Shown here in pieces: positions 15,195 to 22,507 of a stretch of DNA of 36,155 nt. Under the pieces are notes generated by a model that was not told the DNA's origin, did not search any database, and saw only the letters and a list, made by a program, of their open reading frames with translations. Both the position numbers and the translations under genes were made by a program. Position 1 is the stretch's first letter, and each line of letters starts with the position of its first letter. The DNA is from an uncultured Lachnospiraceae bacterium (GTDB lineage Bacteria > Bacillota > Clostridia > Lachnospirales > Lachnospiraceae): the NCBI GenBank assembly GCA_902794825.1, contig CADBIU010000011.1, positions 1 through 36,155 of the forward strand, given 5' to 3'.

Positions 15195-17120
15195 ATGTTC
15201 GACGTACAGGATGAACTGAAGAAACTGCCGCCCAAACCGGGCGTTTATATCATGCATGATGAGCGGGATACGATTATATATGTGGGAAAGGCGGTGAATC
15301 TCCACAATCGTGTCCGCTCTTATTTTCGTAAGATCGTAGGGAGAGGTCCGCAGATCGACCAGATGGTGAAGCAGATTGCCCGCTTTGAGTATATCGTAAC
15401 GGACTCGGAGCTGGAGGCGCTGATCCTGGAGAACAACCTGATCAAGGAGCACCGGCCAAAATATAATACGATGCTCAAGGACGACAAGACTTATCCCTAT
15501 ATCAAGGTGACAGTCGGAGAACCTTATCCCAGGATCCTCTTCGCGAGGAGGCAGCAGAAGGACAAGGCGCGATATTTTGGCCCCTATACCAGCGCGCAGG
15601 CTGTGAAGAGCACCATCGAGCTGCTGAACAGGATGTACGGACTGAGGGACTGCTCCAGGGTGCTTCCCAGGGATTTCGGGAAGGAGAGGCCCTGCCTGAA
15701 CCTTCACATGGAGCGCTGCTGCGCGCCGTGCACGGGAGAGGTGACAGAGGAGGAGTACAGAAAGCGCGTGGACATGGCGCTGGAGTTCCTCTCCGGGCGC
15801 TATGATCCCATCATCAGAGACCTGACGCAGAAGATGACGGAAGCGTCGGAGGCGATGGAATTCGAGAAGGCGATCCGATACAGAGACCTTCTAAACGATG
15901 TGCAGCAGGTCGCCCAGAAGCAGAAGATGTCTGAGAATCTCGGGGAGAACAGGGATATCCTGGGTATCGCGGTGGACAATTCCAGCCCCGATTCCGACGG
16001 AGTTGTGCAGACTTTCTTTTTGCGGGACGGCAAGCTGATCGGCCGCGAGCACTTCTATATGACGCACGTGGCAGGAAGGAAGAAATCGGATATCCTGTCC
16101 GAGTTTATCAAACAGTTCTACGGGGGAACTCCGTCGATCCCCAGGGAGATCTTTCTGCCCTGCGAACTGGAGGACCGGGAACTGCTCGAACAGTGGCTGA
16201 CTGCCGTCAAGGGCAGCAAAGTGGTCCTGCGTGTGCCTGTAAAGGGACAGAAAGAGAAACTGGTCGAACTCGCCAACACCAACGCGGGACTTGTCCTTGA
16301 CAAGGACCGTGAGCGGCTCAAGAGAGAAGAGGGAAGGACTATCGGCGCTGTTCGGGAGATCGAGCAGCTGCTCGGGCTTAAGAAGGCAGACCGCATGGAG
16401 GCCTTCGATATTTCCAACATCAGCGGATTCGCCAACGTGGGATCCATGGTTGTCTATGAGAAAGGGAGACCTAAGCGCAGCGATTACCGCAAATTCCGGA
16501 TCAAAACAGTGTCGGGCCCCAATGACTACGCCTGCATGAAAGAGGTGCTCACAAGGCGCTTCCGCCACGGAATGGACGAGCTCAGGGAACTGGACCGGAG
16601 CCTGATCGACAAGGAATTCGGCAGCTTCACCAGATTTCCTGACGTCCTTATGATGGACGGCGGCAGAGGGCAGGTCAATATCGCTCTGCAGGTGCTGGAT
16701 GAGCTGGGGCTTCATATTCCCGTCTGCGGAATGGTGAAGGATGATCACCACAGGACCAGAGGTTTGTATTACAATAATATAGAGATCCCTATTGACCGCT
16801 CAAGCGAGGCTTTCAAGCTGATCACCCGGATCCAGGATGAGGCCCACAGGTTTGCTGTCGAGTATCACCGGTCGCTGCGGGGCAAGGCGCAGACATCTTC
16901 CGCGCTGGAGGAGATCCCCGGGATCGGGCCGGCCAGGAAGAAAGCGCTGATGCGCGAATTCGGCTCCATCGCGGAGATCGCGGCGGCAGACGTCGAGAGG
17001 CTCGCGCAGGTGCCTGAGATCACGGCGGGAGCGGCTGAGGAGATCTATCGATATTTTCACAAAGAGAAAGAAGTGCCCGCGGAGGACTCCGGGGGCGGAG
17101 ACAGAACTGCAGATAACTGA
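15195..17120 (+). CDS. uvrC: excinuclease ABC subunit C (UvrC)
   Basis: The 641-residue protein makes both incisions in nucleotide excision repair with UvrA and UvrB. The N-terminal GIY-YIG nuclease is seen as KPGVYIMHD...IIYVGKAVNLHNRVRSYF. The cysteine cluster CLNLHMERCCAPC lies near residue 170-182. A UVR (UvrB-binding) motif, EASEAMEFEKAIRYRDLL, is near 215-232. The RNase H-like second nuclease contains AFDISNISG and DGGRGQVN. The C-terminal helix-hairpin-helix reads IPGIGPARKKALMREFGS. Length is normal for the family (about 600-640). It follows ftsH by 13 bases and precedes hprK by 30 bases, so it is part of a long co-directional unit. Confidence 0.96.
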   Translation: MFDVQDELKKLPPKPGVYIMHDERDTIIYVGKAVNLHNRVRSYFRKIVGRGPQIDQMVKQIARFEYIVTDSELEALILENNLIKEHRPKYNTMLKDDKTYPYIKVTVGEPYPRILFARRQQKDKARYFGPYTSAQAVKSTIELLNRMYGLRDCSRVLPRDFGKERPCLNLHMERCCAPCTGEVTEEEYRKRVDMALEFLSGRYDPIIRDLTQKMTEASEAMEFEKAIRYRDLLNDVQQVAQKQKMSENLGENRDILGIAVDNSSPDSDGVVQTFFLRDGKLIGREHFYMTHVAGRKKSDILSEFIKQFYGGTPSIPREIFLPCELEDRELLEQWLTAVKGSKVVLRVPVKGQKEKLVELANTNAGLVLDKDRERLKREEGRTIGAVREIEQLLGLKKADRMEAFDISNISGFANVGSMVVYEKGRPKRSDYRKFRIKTVSGPNDYACMKEVLTRRFRHGMDELRELDRSLIDKEFGSFTRFPDVLMMDGGRGQVNIALQVLDELGLHIPVCGMVKDDHHRTRGLYYNNIEIPIDRSSEAFKLITRIQDEAHRFAVEYHRSLRGKAQTSSALEEIPGIGPARKKALMREFGSIAEIAAADVERLAQVPEITAGAAEEIYRYFHKEKEVPAEDSGGGDRTADN

Positions 17121-17150
17121 TCCCGGCGCATAAGCCAGAGAGGAAAGAGT

Positions 17151-18095
17151 ATGGCAACCGTTCGATTAAATGAGGTGATCGCGAAGATGGACCTCGTAAA
17201 TCTGACACCGCAGATCGATGTTACAAAGATCAAGATCCGGCAGCCCGATATCAACAGGCCTGCTGTGCAGATGACGGGATATTTCGAGCACTTTGCGGCG
17301 GGGAGGATCCAGATCATCGGTCTGGTTGAGCATTCCTATATGCAGCAGATGAGTCCGGAGCGGAAAGACGAGATCTATCAGAGATTCTTTTCCATGGATA
17401 TTCCGTGCGTCGTATTCTGCAGAGAGCTGGAGCCCGATGAACTCTTCATGAAATACGCCCTGGAAAACGGCGTTGCGCTCCTGATGACCAAGGACGCCAC
17501 ATCCAATTTCATGGGCGAGATCATCCGCTGGCTGAATGTTCGGCTGGCGCCCTGCATCACGATCCACGGCGTGCTGATCGACGTCTACGGCGTCGGCGTC
17601 CTGATCACGGGCGAGAGCGGAATCGGTAAATCCGAGATGGCCCTGGAACTGATCAAGAGAGGCCACAGGCTGGTGTCCGACGACGTGGTCGAGATCCGCA
17701 AGGTGAGCGAGGACACGCTGATCGGCACCGCGCCCAAGATCACGAAGCATTTGATCGAACTGCGGGGTATCGGCATTATTGACGTAAAGACTCTGTTTGG
17801 CGTCTCCAGTGTCCGCAACAGCCAGAATATCGATCTGGTCATCGAGCTGGAGGAGTGGAGCAAGGACAAGGAATTCGACCGCCTGGGCCTCGAGGAGCAC
17901 TTTATCGAGTACCTCGGCAACCGCGTCGTGTGTCACAAGATCCCGATCCGCCCCGGGCGGAATCTCGCGATCATCTGCGAGGCGGCGGCAGTCAACCACA
18001 GGCAGAAGCTCATGGGATATAACGCGGCGCAGGAACTCTATAAGCGCGTTCAGGCCAATCTGATGGGCGGCAACAGAGATGATGAGGACGATTAA
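17151..18095 (+). CDS. hprK: HPr kinase/phosphorylase HprK
   Basis: This 314-residue bifunctional enzyme phosphorylates and dephosphorylates Ser46 of HPr-type proteins in response to glycolytic metabolites and controls catabolite repression in Firmicutes. The N-terminal half ends in the IHGVLIDVYGVGVLITGESGIGKS region, where GESGIGKS is the Walker A loop (about 154-161). RGHRLVSDDVVEIR follows, and the HPrK signature LIELRGIGIIDVKTLFGV is intact. NRVVCHKIPIRPGRNLAIICEAAAVN is the conserved C-terminal part. Length is typical. The ATG at 17151 has AGAGGAAAGAG upstream. Two potential substrates are encoded in this window, at 20972 and, on the minus strand, at 35577, and neither carries the PTS histidine. 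Confidence 0.96.
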   Translation: MATVRLNEVIAKMDLVNLTPQIDVTKIKIRQPDINRPAVQMTGYFEHFAAGRIQIIGLVEHSYMQQMSPERKDEIYQRFFSMDIPCVVFCRELEPDELFMKYALENGVALLMTKDATSNFMGEIIRWLNVRLAPCITIHGVLIDVYGVGVLITGESGIGKSEMALELIKRGHRLVSDDVVEIRKVSEDTLIGTAPKITKHLIELRGIGIIDVKTLFGVSSVRNSQNIDLVIELEEWSKDKEFDRLGLEEHFIEYLGNRVVCHKIPIRPGRNLAIICEAAAVNHRQKLMGYNAAQELYKRVQANLMGGNRDDEDD

Positions 18096-19028
18096 GTGAT
18101 TACGTCAGGATTAGTCAGTGAACTTATAAAAATCGCGGCTCCGGAGAGAGTCTTAAGGGACGAACTTCTGTCGGGGCACTGCTCCTTCAGGACCGGCGGG
18201 CCGGCAGACCTTTTCATTCAGGTGTGCACGGAAGAAGAGCTGGTCAGGACTTTGGAACTGCTTGAAGCATCGGATGTCGAGGTGTTCCTGCTTGGGCGGG
18301 GCACGAATCTCCTGATCGGAGACGGGGGATATCGGGGAGCCGTCGTGACTATGTGCGCCCCATCGGGCGCGGAGTCCGATCTGTGCGGCGTCAGGATCGA
18401 CGGGTGCCGCCTGACAGCAGGAGCGGGCGCTTCCCTTCTCAAAATAGCGATGGCCGCAAGAGACGCGTCCCTTGCGGGATTTGAATTCGCGGCGGGTATT
18501 CCCGGCTCGCTCGGAGGCGCTGTGATGATGAACGCAGGCGCTTACGGCGGCGAGATGAAGGACGTGGTGAAGTCTGTGAGGATCTATTACCCGGGTTCCG
18601 GGATCAGGGAATTCTCCGGAGAAGAGATGGGATTCGGCTATCGTACCAGCCGTCTCAAGCGGGAGAACGGGATCGTTCTCGGCGCGGAAATAGAACTGGA
18701 GCCGGGCGACAGGCAGAAGATCATCGACAAGATCACGGAACTTGCGCAGAAGCGAATGGACAAGCAGCCTTTGGAGTACGCCAGCGCGGGCAGTACTTTC
18801 AAGCGGCCTGAAGGATATTTTGCCGGCAAACTGATCCAGGACGCCGGCCTTATGGGCTTTAGCGTGGGCGACGCCCAGGTGTCGGAGAAACACGCGGGAT
18901 TTGTGATCAACCGGGGAAACGCCAGCGCGGCGCAGATCCGGCAGCTGATCGAAGAAGTGCAGAGGATCGTGCTGGAGGATTCCGGCGTGCGGCTTGAGCG
19001 CGAAGTGATCTTCCTGGGAGAATTCTGA
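18096..19028 (+). CDS. murB: UDP-N-acetylenolpyruvoylglucosamine reductase MurB
   Basis: A 310-residue FAD enzyme that reduces UDP-GlcNAc-enolpyruvate to UDP-MurNAc with NADPH in cytoplasmic peptidoglycan synthesis. Visible family motifs are SFRTGGPADLF, LLGRGTNLLIGDGG (FAD), AAGIPGSLGGAVMMNAGAYGGE, FGYRTSRLK (catalytic Arg region), AGSTFKRPEGYFAGKLI (catalytic Ser), and a C-terminal ERE segment holding the active-site Glu. The pattern fits the shorter type II MurB. The start is GTG at 18096, directly abutting the hprK stop codon, so translational coupling is likely. The purine-rich end of hprK (GATGAGGACG) would serve as its ribosome binding site. Confidence 0.95.
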   Translation: MITSGLVSELIKIAAPERVLRDELLSGHCSFRTGGPADLFIQVCTEEELVRTLELLEASDVEVFLLGRGTNLLIGDGGYRGAVVTMCAPSGAESDLCGVRIDGCRLTAGAGASLLKIAMAARDASLAGFEFAAGIPGSLGGAVMMNAGAYGGEMKDVVKSVRIYYPGSGIREFSGEEMGFGYRTSRLKRENGIVLGAEIELEPGDRQKIIDKITELAQKRMDKQPLEYASAGSTFKRPEGYFAGKLIQDAGLMGFSVGDAQVSEKHAGFVINRGNASAAQIRQLIEEVQRIVLEDSGVRLEREVIFLGEF

Positions 19029-19078
19029 AGGCCCGGGCAGGGCTTCCGGCGACAGACGGCTCTGCGGAAAGGACAAAA

Positions 19079-19933
19079 ATGAGATTTGTTGTAGTCACAG
19101 GTATGAGCGGAGGAGGGAAACTTACCGCGATCCGCTTTCTGGAGGATATGGGCTATTACTGCGTGGACAATCTCCCGGTCCGCCTGATCGATCCCTTCAT
19201 GGAACTCGTATCCGCGCCCGGCAGCGACGTCGACAAGGTCGTGCTGGGGCTGGACGTCCGCGCCGATAAATCTTTTGACAATGTGGAGCAGGTGCTCGCC
19301 GCGCTCAAAGAGAAGGGTTATAAATACGAGATCCTCTTTATGGACGCCAGCGACGAGGTCCTGATCAAGAGATACAAGGAGACCAGGCGCCAGCATCCCG
19401 TGGCTCCCGGCGGACGTGTTGAGGACGGCATCGCGAAGGAGAGAAAGATCTTGGAACAGATCAAAAAAGACGCGGACTACGTGATCGACACTTCCGGCCT
19501 TCTCACCAGAGTCCTCAAGGAGGAACTGATCAGGATCTTCGTCAAAGACGAAAATTACAACTCCCTTATGATCTCCATCATGTCTTTCGGCTTCAAGAAC
19601 GGGATTCCGGCGGACGCGGACCTGGTCTTCGACGTGCGCTTTCTGCCCAATCCTTTCTATGTGGAGAGCCTTAAGAAACTGACGGGAAACGACAAGCCTG
19701 TCCGGGATTATGTCATGTCTTTCCCGGAAGCAGAGCAGTTTATGGAGAAACTTGAGGATATGATCTCGTTTCTGATCCCGGGCTACGTCAAGGAGGGCAA
19801 GAACCAGCTTGTCATAGCCATCGGATGCACCGGCGGACAGCACCGCAGCGTGACGATAGCCAACGCGCTGGCAGAGAGACTGCGGGGCGGCGATTACGGG
19901 ATCAACCTCTATCACAGAGACGCTAAGCACTAG
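19079..19933 (+). CDS. rapZ: RapZ/YvcJ-family nucleotide-binding protein with altered Walker A
   Basis: The 284-residue protein belongs to the RapZ family. Enterobacterial RapZ delivers the sRNA GlmZ to RNase E; the Bacillus homologue YvcJ hydrolyses GTP and affects competence. The N-terminus has GMSGGGKLT where the family has GxSGxGKS/T: residue 15, after the P-loop Lys, is Leu (CTT, 19121-19123) rather than Ser or Thr. EDMGYYCVDNLP, the VLGLDVRA strand and the C-terminal GCTGGQHRSVTIANALAERL are otherwise canonical. It lies in the conserved rapZ-whiA-HPr arrangement; the yvcK gene that separates rapZ and whiA in Bacillus is absent here. The start ATG has a GGAAAGGA sequence upstream. Nucleotide hydrolysis may be impaired. 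Confidence 0.93.
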   Translation: MRFVVVTGMSGGGKLTAIRFLEDMGYYCVDNLPVRLIDPFMELVSAPGSDVDKVVLGLDVRADKSFDNVEQVLAALKEKGYKYEILFMDASDEVLIKRYKETRRQHPVAPGGRVEDGIAKERKILEQIKKDADYVIDTSGLLTRVLKEELIRIFVKDENYNSLMISIMSFGFKNGIPADADLVFDVRFLPNPFYVESLKKLTGNDKPVRDYVMSFPEAEQFMEKLEDMISFLIPGYVKEGKNQLVIAIGCTGGQHRSVTIANALAERLRGGDYGINLYHRDAKH

Positions 19934-19949
19934 AACGGGTGGAATCGTT

Positions 19950-20972
19950 ATGTCTTTTTCTTCTGAAGTGAAGGCGGAGATCGCCGCCGATATCCCGTCG
20001 GCAAAACATTGCCGGACCGCGTCTGCGGCTGTGCTTCTTGCGTGCGTGGGCAGATTTGAAAGGGATGCGGACGGGAAATACAGACTTTTTCTGAGTCAGG
20101 ATAACCGTGAAGCCCTTAGAAAGTGCTTTACTTTAGTATGTAAAACCAGTAATATTAGAACCGTGGTGTGTTCACCGGCAGGTACGGGAAGCCGGGAACC
20201 ACGGGGAGAGATGCAGGCAGACCTTTCATCAGATACAGTGAGAGAGCTCGCGCAGATGATCAGGGCGTGTGACAGCGCCGGAAATCTGCGGGAAGATGAC
20301 GACTGCACAGTGCCGGCTGAACTGCTGGGAAGAAGCTGCTGCAGGAGGAATTATCTCAGGGACCTCTTTCTGTGCTGCGGATCTGTCAGTGACCCCCGAA
20401 AAGAGTATCATCTGGAATGGAGCTGCGGCTCGAAAGAGCAGGCTTCACAGCTGAAGGAAATGCTTCTGAGTTTTGGCAAGGAAGCCAAAGTCGTTCTTCG
20501 CAAGAAATTCCACGTTGTGTATTTCAAGGACTCCGAGGATATTGTCGATCTTCTGAACCTGATGGGAGCGCCTATCAGTATGATGGAGATGGAGAACCAG
20601 AGGATCCTCAAGGAACTGCGCAATTCTGTCAACCGGCGTGTCAATTGCGAGACCGCCAACATAGGGAAGACAGTGAGCGCTTCCAGAAAGCAGATCAGCG
20701 ATATCCGCTATCTGGAGGAATCAGGGATTCTCAGGACACTTCCGGAGAGCCTGAGGAAAATGGCCGAGCTGCGTCTGCAGTATCCGGACACTCCTCTACG
20801 GGAACTGGGAGATCTGGCGGTTCCCCCCATCGGAAAGTCGGGGGTCAACCACCGTCTGAGAAGACTTACTGAGATCGCTGAGAAATACAGAACAGAATCT
20901 CGAAACGAAAAACGGGCTTCCGGAGCCGGACAAAAGAAAAAGCCGGACAGCGCAGTCAAGGAGAGTATGTAA
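19950..20972 (+). CDS. whiA: WhiA-family DNA-binding protein
   Basis: The 340-residue protein has the WhiA layout: a LAGLIDADG-homing-endonuclease-like N-terminal region (MSFSSEVKAEIA, then CRRNYLRDLFLCCGSVSDPRKEYHLEW) and a C-terminal helix-turn-helix (NRRVNCETANIGKTV, ISDIRYLEE, LRELGDLAVPPIGKSGVNHRLRRL). WhiA controls sporulation genes in Streptomyces and affects cell division and metabolism in Bacillus. It begins 16 bases after rapZ and shares one base (TAATG) with the following HPr gene, so the two are translationally coupled. An extra basic tail rich in Lys/Glu ends the protein. Confidence 0.94.
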   Translation: MSFSSEVKAEIAADIPSAKHCRTASAAVLLACVGRFERDADGKYRLFLSQDNREALRKCFTLVCKTSNIRTVVCSPAGTGSREPRGEMQADLSSDTVRELAQMIRACDSAGNLREDDDCTVPAELLGRSCCRRNYLRDLFLCCGSVSDPRKEYHLEWSCGSKEQASQLKEMLLSFGKEAKVVLRKKFHVVYFKDSEDIVDLLNLMGAPISMMEMENQRILKELRNSVNRRVNCETANIGKTVSASRKQISDIRYLEESGILRTLPESLRKMAELRLQYPDTPLRELGDLAVPPIGKSGVNHRLRRLTEIAEKYRTESRNEKRASGAGQKKKPDSAVKESM

Positions 20973-21241
20973 TGGTCAAGAAATCAATTAAGATCTCATG
21001 CCCGGGCGGCCTCGAACCCAGACCTATTGCCGAGCTGGTACAGGTAGCCAGCAAGTATGAGAGCAAAGTTTATCTCGAAACAGATACGAAGCGGGTAAAC
21101 GCGAAGAGTATCATGGGGATGATGTCTTTGAATCTCGCAAACGGTGATCTTCTCACCGTATCGGCAGATGGGAATGATGAGGAAGGCGCCATGAATGAGA
21201 TCCAGGACTTTCTCAAATGCAAGCTCAATCTCGTGAGCTGA
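20972..21241 (+). CDS. Crh-like HPr-family protein (His15 replaced by Glu, Ser46 kept)
   Basis: The 89-residue protein has the HPr fold pattern. Where PTS HPr has GLHARPA with the phosphotransfer His15, this has GLEPRPIA, with Glu at residue 15. The HprK target motif NAKSIMGMMSL is intact with Ser at residue 46. It therefore should not carry phosphate in the PTS chain but could be phosphorylated by HprK, as for Bacillus Crh (which has Gln15) encoded at the same place after whiA. The ATG overlaps the whiA stop by one base, with AAGGAGAG at 20959-20966. It is the last gene of the ftsH cluster and is followed by a strong terminator. Confidence 0.93.
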   Translation: MVKKSIKISCPGGLEPRPIAELVQVASKYESKVYLETDTKRVNAKSIMGMMSLNLANGDLLTVSADGNDEEGAMNEIQDFLKCKLNLVS

Positions 21242-21297
21242 GATGACGCGCGGGGGATCCGGCGCAGAGTTTACAATAATGAATAGGGAGTAAAAAG

Positions 21298-21343
21298 ACC
21301 GGCACTGCTGTCAGGGAAGTCCTGAAAGCAGGCCGGTTTTTTT
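21298..21343 (+). terminator. strong intrinsic terminator ending the ftsH-HPr cluster
   Basis: ACCGGC-(A)-CTGCT pairs with AGCAG-GCCGGT (one bulge), and inside it TCAGG pairs with CCTGA; TTTTTT follows from 21338. Confidence 0.9.
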
Positions 21344-21576
21344 ATATGAAATGATCCTGAAAATAAAAAAGCCCCATAAAAGGGAGGATGCCAGGTACGC
21401 GAGGTACCTGGCATGTTATGAAAAAGTTATTTGTAAACCAGTAAATGGGTAAACGCTTTGTTTGTTGTCTATGGTTGTATTATAGATGTCAATCGTGTAC
21501 AAAGATTTAGTAAAGATTGAAGAATGTTAAAATAAAATATGAACAAAATATGAACGCCTCCGGCTCTACTTCCACT
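21344..21576. other. non-coding stretch between the HPr terminator and the GNAT promoter
   Basis: Apart from the palindrome at 21388-21414 this AT-rich stretch holds three near-copies of GTAAAxxx in a row (about 21432-21455), a partial catabolite-response-like sequence (GGTAAACGCTTTGT, near 21449), and a second possible promoter (TTGTTT at 21458-21463, TATAGA at 21481-21486, 17-base spacer). I see no gene. Confidence 0.4.
21388..21414. repeat. 11-bp inverted repeat, ATGCCAGGTAC / GTACCTGGCAT
   Basis: Bases 21388-21398 and 21404-21414 are perfect inverted repeats with the five-base loop GCGAG. No T-run follows, and a complete terminator lies only 45 bases upstream. It is extragenic and shaped like the palindrome at 25-61, though of different sequence. 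Confidence 0.8.
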
Positions 21577-21605
21577 TTGCAATCCGATGTAGGTCTTTGT
21601 ATAAT
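21577..21605 (+). promoter_or_regulatory. promoter of the GNAT gene, close to the start codon
   Basis: TTGCAA (21577-21582), 17 bases and a perfect TATAAT (21600-21605) form a strong promoter. The expected start of transcription (about 21611-21613) is only a few bases before the ATG at 21616, leaving almost no leader. Confidence 0.65.
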
Positions 21606-21615
21606 GATGCATAGT

Positions 21616-22482
21616 ATGGTCGAGAAAGTATTTTTTTATCTGGATGAACAATGGTATAAAGAATGCCTTCCCGAAGCGGCGGAGGCAGTGAGGGCTTTCA
21701 GGGGATACGGATTTGAATCGGACCTGTGGGTGGTCGAGAGCGGAGATGTACTGCCTGATCCTGAATACGACGCGCTGTACATAGCTGATTCGGAGAGACT
21801 GCTGCGGCAGCTGCAGGATCTGGGAGCCGCGTCCTGCGGGTATTCCCATAGCGGGAACGGGGGTCAGGCCCCCAAAAGGGTCGACTATATTCTGATGGAG
21901 CCCCAGTGGGTGGACAGAGATTCCCTGGTCAAGATCTGGCAGCGGCAGAGGCGTCTGCCCTGGACGATCCTGGAGACCGCGCGCTGCGTAGTGCGGGAAT
22001 TCGTACCGGAAGACCTGGAGGCCATCCGGGCGCTCTACGACGAGGAAGCCGAGAGGTTTCTGGAAGCGCCCTCGGAGGATACTGAGAAGGAGAGAAAGAT
22101 CCTTGAGGCTTATATCGACAGAGTCTACCGACTCTGCGGATACGGCCACTGGGCGGTGATCTCCCGGCAGACGGGGGAACTGATCGGCAGGATCGGCTTC
22201 TCTTTCCCCAACAGTTCCGCGCCGGGACCGGCGCCTGACGCGACTTTCGGCTATCTGGTGAGAAAGGACATGCGTGGGAAGGGGATCGCCCGGGAGGTCT
22301 GCGCGGCGCTTATCGAGTACGGCTTTTCGCAGCTCGGATTCGAGCGGATCGGGGCCGACGCGGCGCTCTCCAACACCGCTTCAGCCAAAATATTGCGATC
22401 TTTTGGCTTCAGAGAGGTAGCGCGCAGGGAAGATCAGCGCTATTATATACTGAACAAAAATGAATGGAGTTACATTTTATAG
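21616..22482 (+). CDS. GNAT-family N-acetyltransferase (RimJ/RimL type) with extra N-terminal domain
   Basis: This 288-residue protein has a C-terminal GNAT domain (about 125-285). It shows ARCVVREFVPEDLEAIRALYDEEA, HWAVISRQTGELIGRIGF, an acetyl-CoA loop-like RKDMRGKGIAREVCAALIEYGF, and NTASAKILRSFGFREVARRE. The N-terminal ~115 residues are a separate domain I do not recognise. The longest open frame starts at a TTG at 21517, but that region contains the promoter, so I start at ATG 21616 (MVEKVFFYLDEQW). The acetylated substrate is unknown. A G/C palindrome resembling the element at 25-61 lies inside the gene at 21859-21885. The following aminotransferase gene begins 25 bases after its stop, suggesting an operon. 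Confidence 0.85.
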   Translation: MVEKVFFYLDEQWYKECLPEAAEAVRAFRGYGFESDLWVVESGDVLPDPEYDALYIADSERLLRQLQDLGAASCGYSHSGNGGQAPKRVDYILMEPQWVDRDSLVKIWQRQRRLPWTILETARCVVREFVPEDLEAIRALYDEEAERFLEAPSEDTEKERKILEAYIDRVYRLCGYGHWAVISRQTGELIGRIGFSFPNSSAPGPAPDATFGYLVRKDMRGKGIAREVCAALIEYGFSQLGFERIGADAALSNTASAKILRSFGFREVARREDQRYYILNKNEWSYIL

Positions 22483-22507
22483 AAGAAATACAGCGGAGGA
22501 ACCTGAC

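Noticed and set aside
21517-21615. TTG-initiated N-terminal extension of the GNAT protein.
   Set aside because: It spans the TTGCAA/TATAAT promoter, lacks a ribosome binding site and is low-complexity Ser/Thr sequence.
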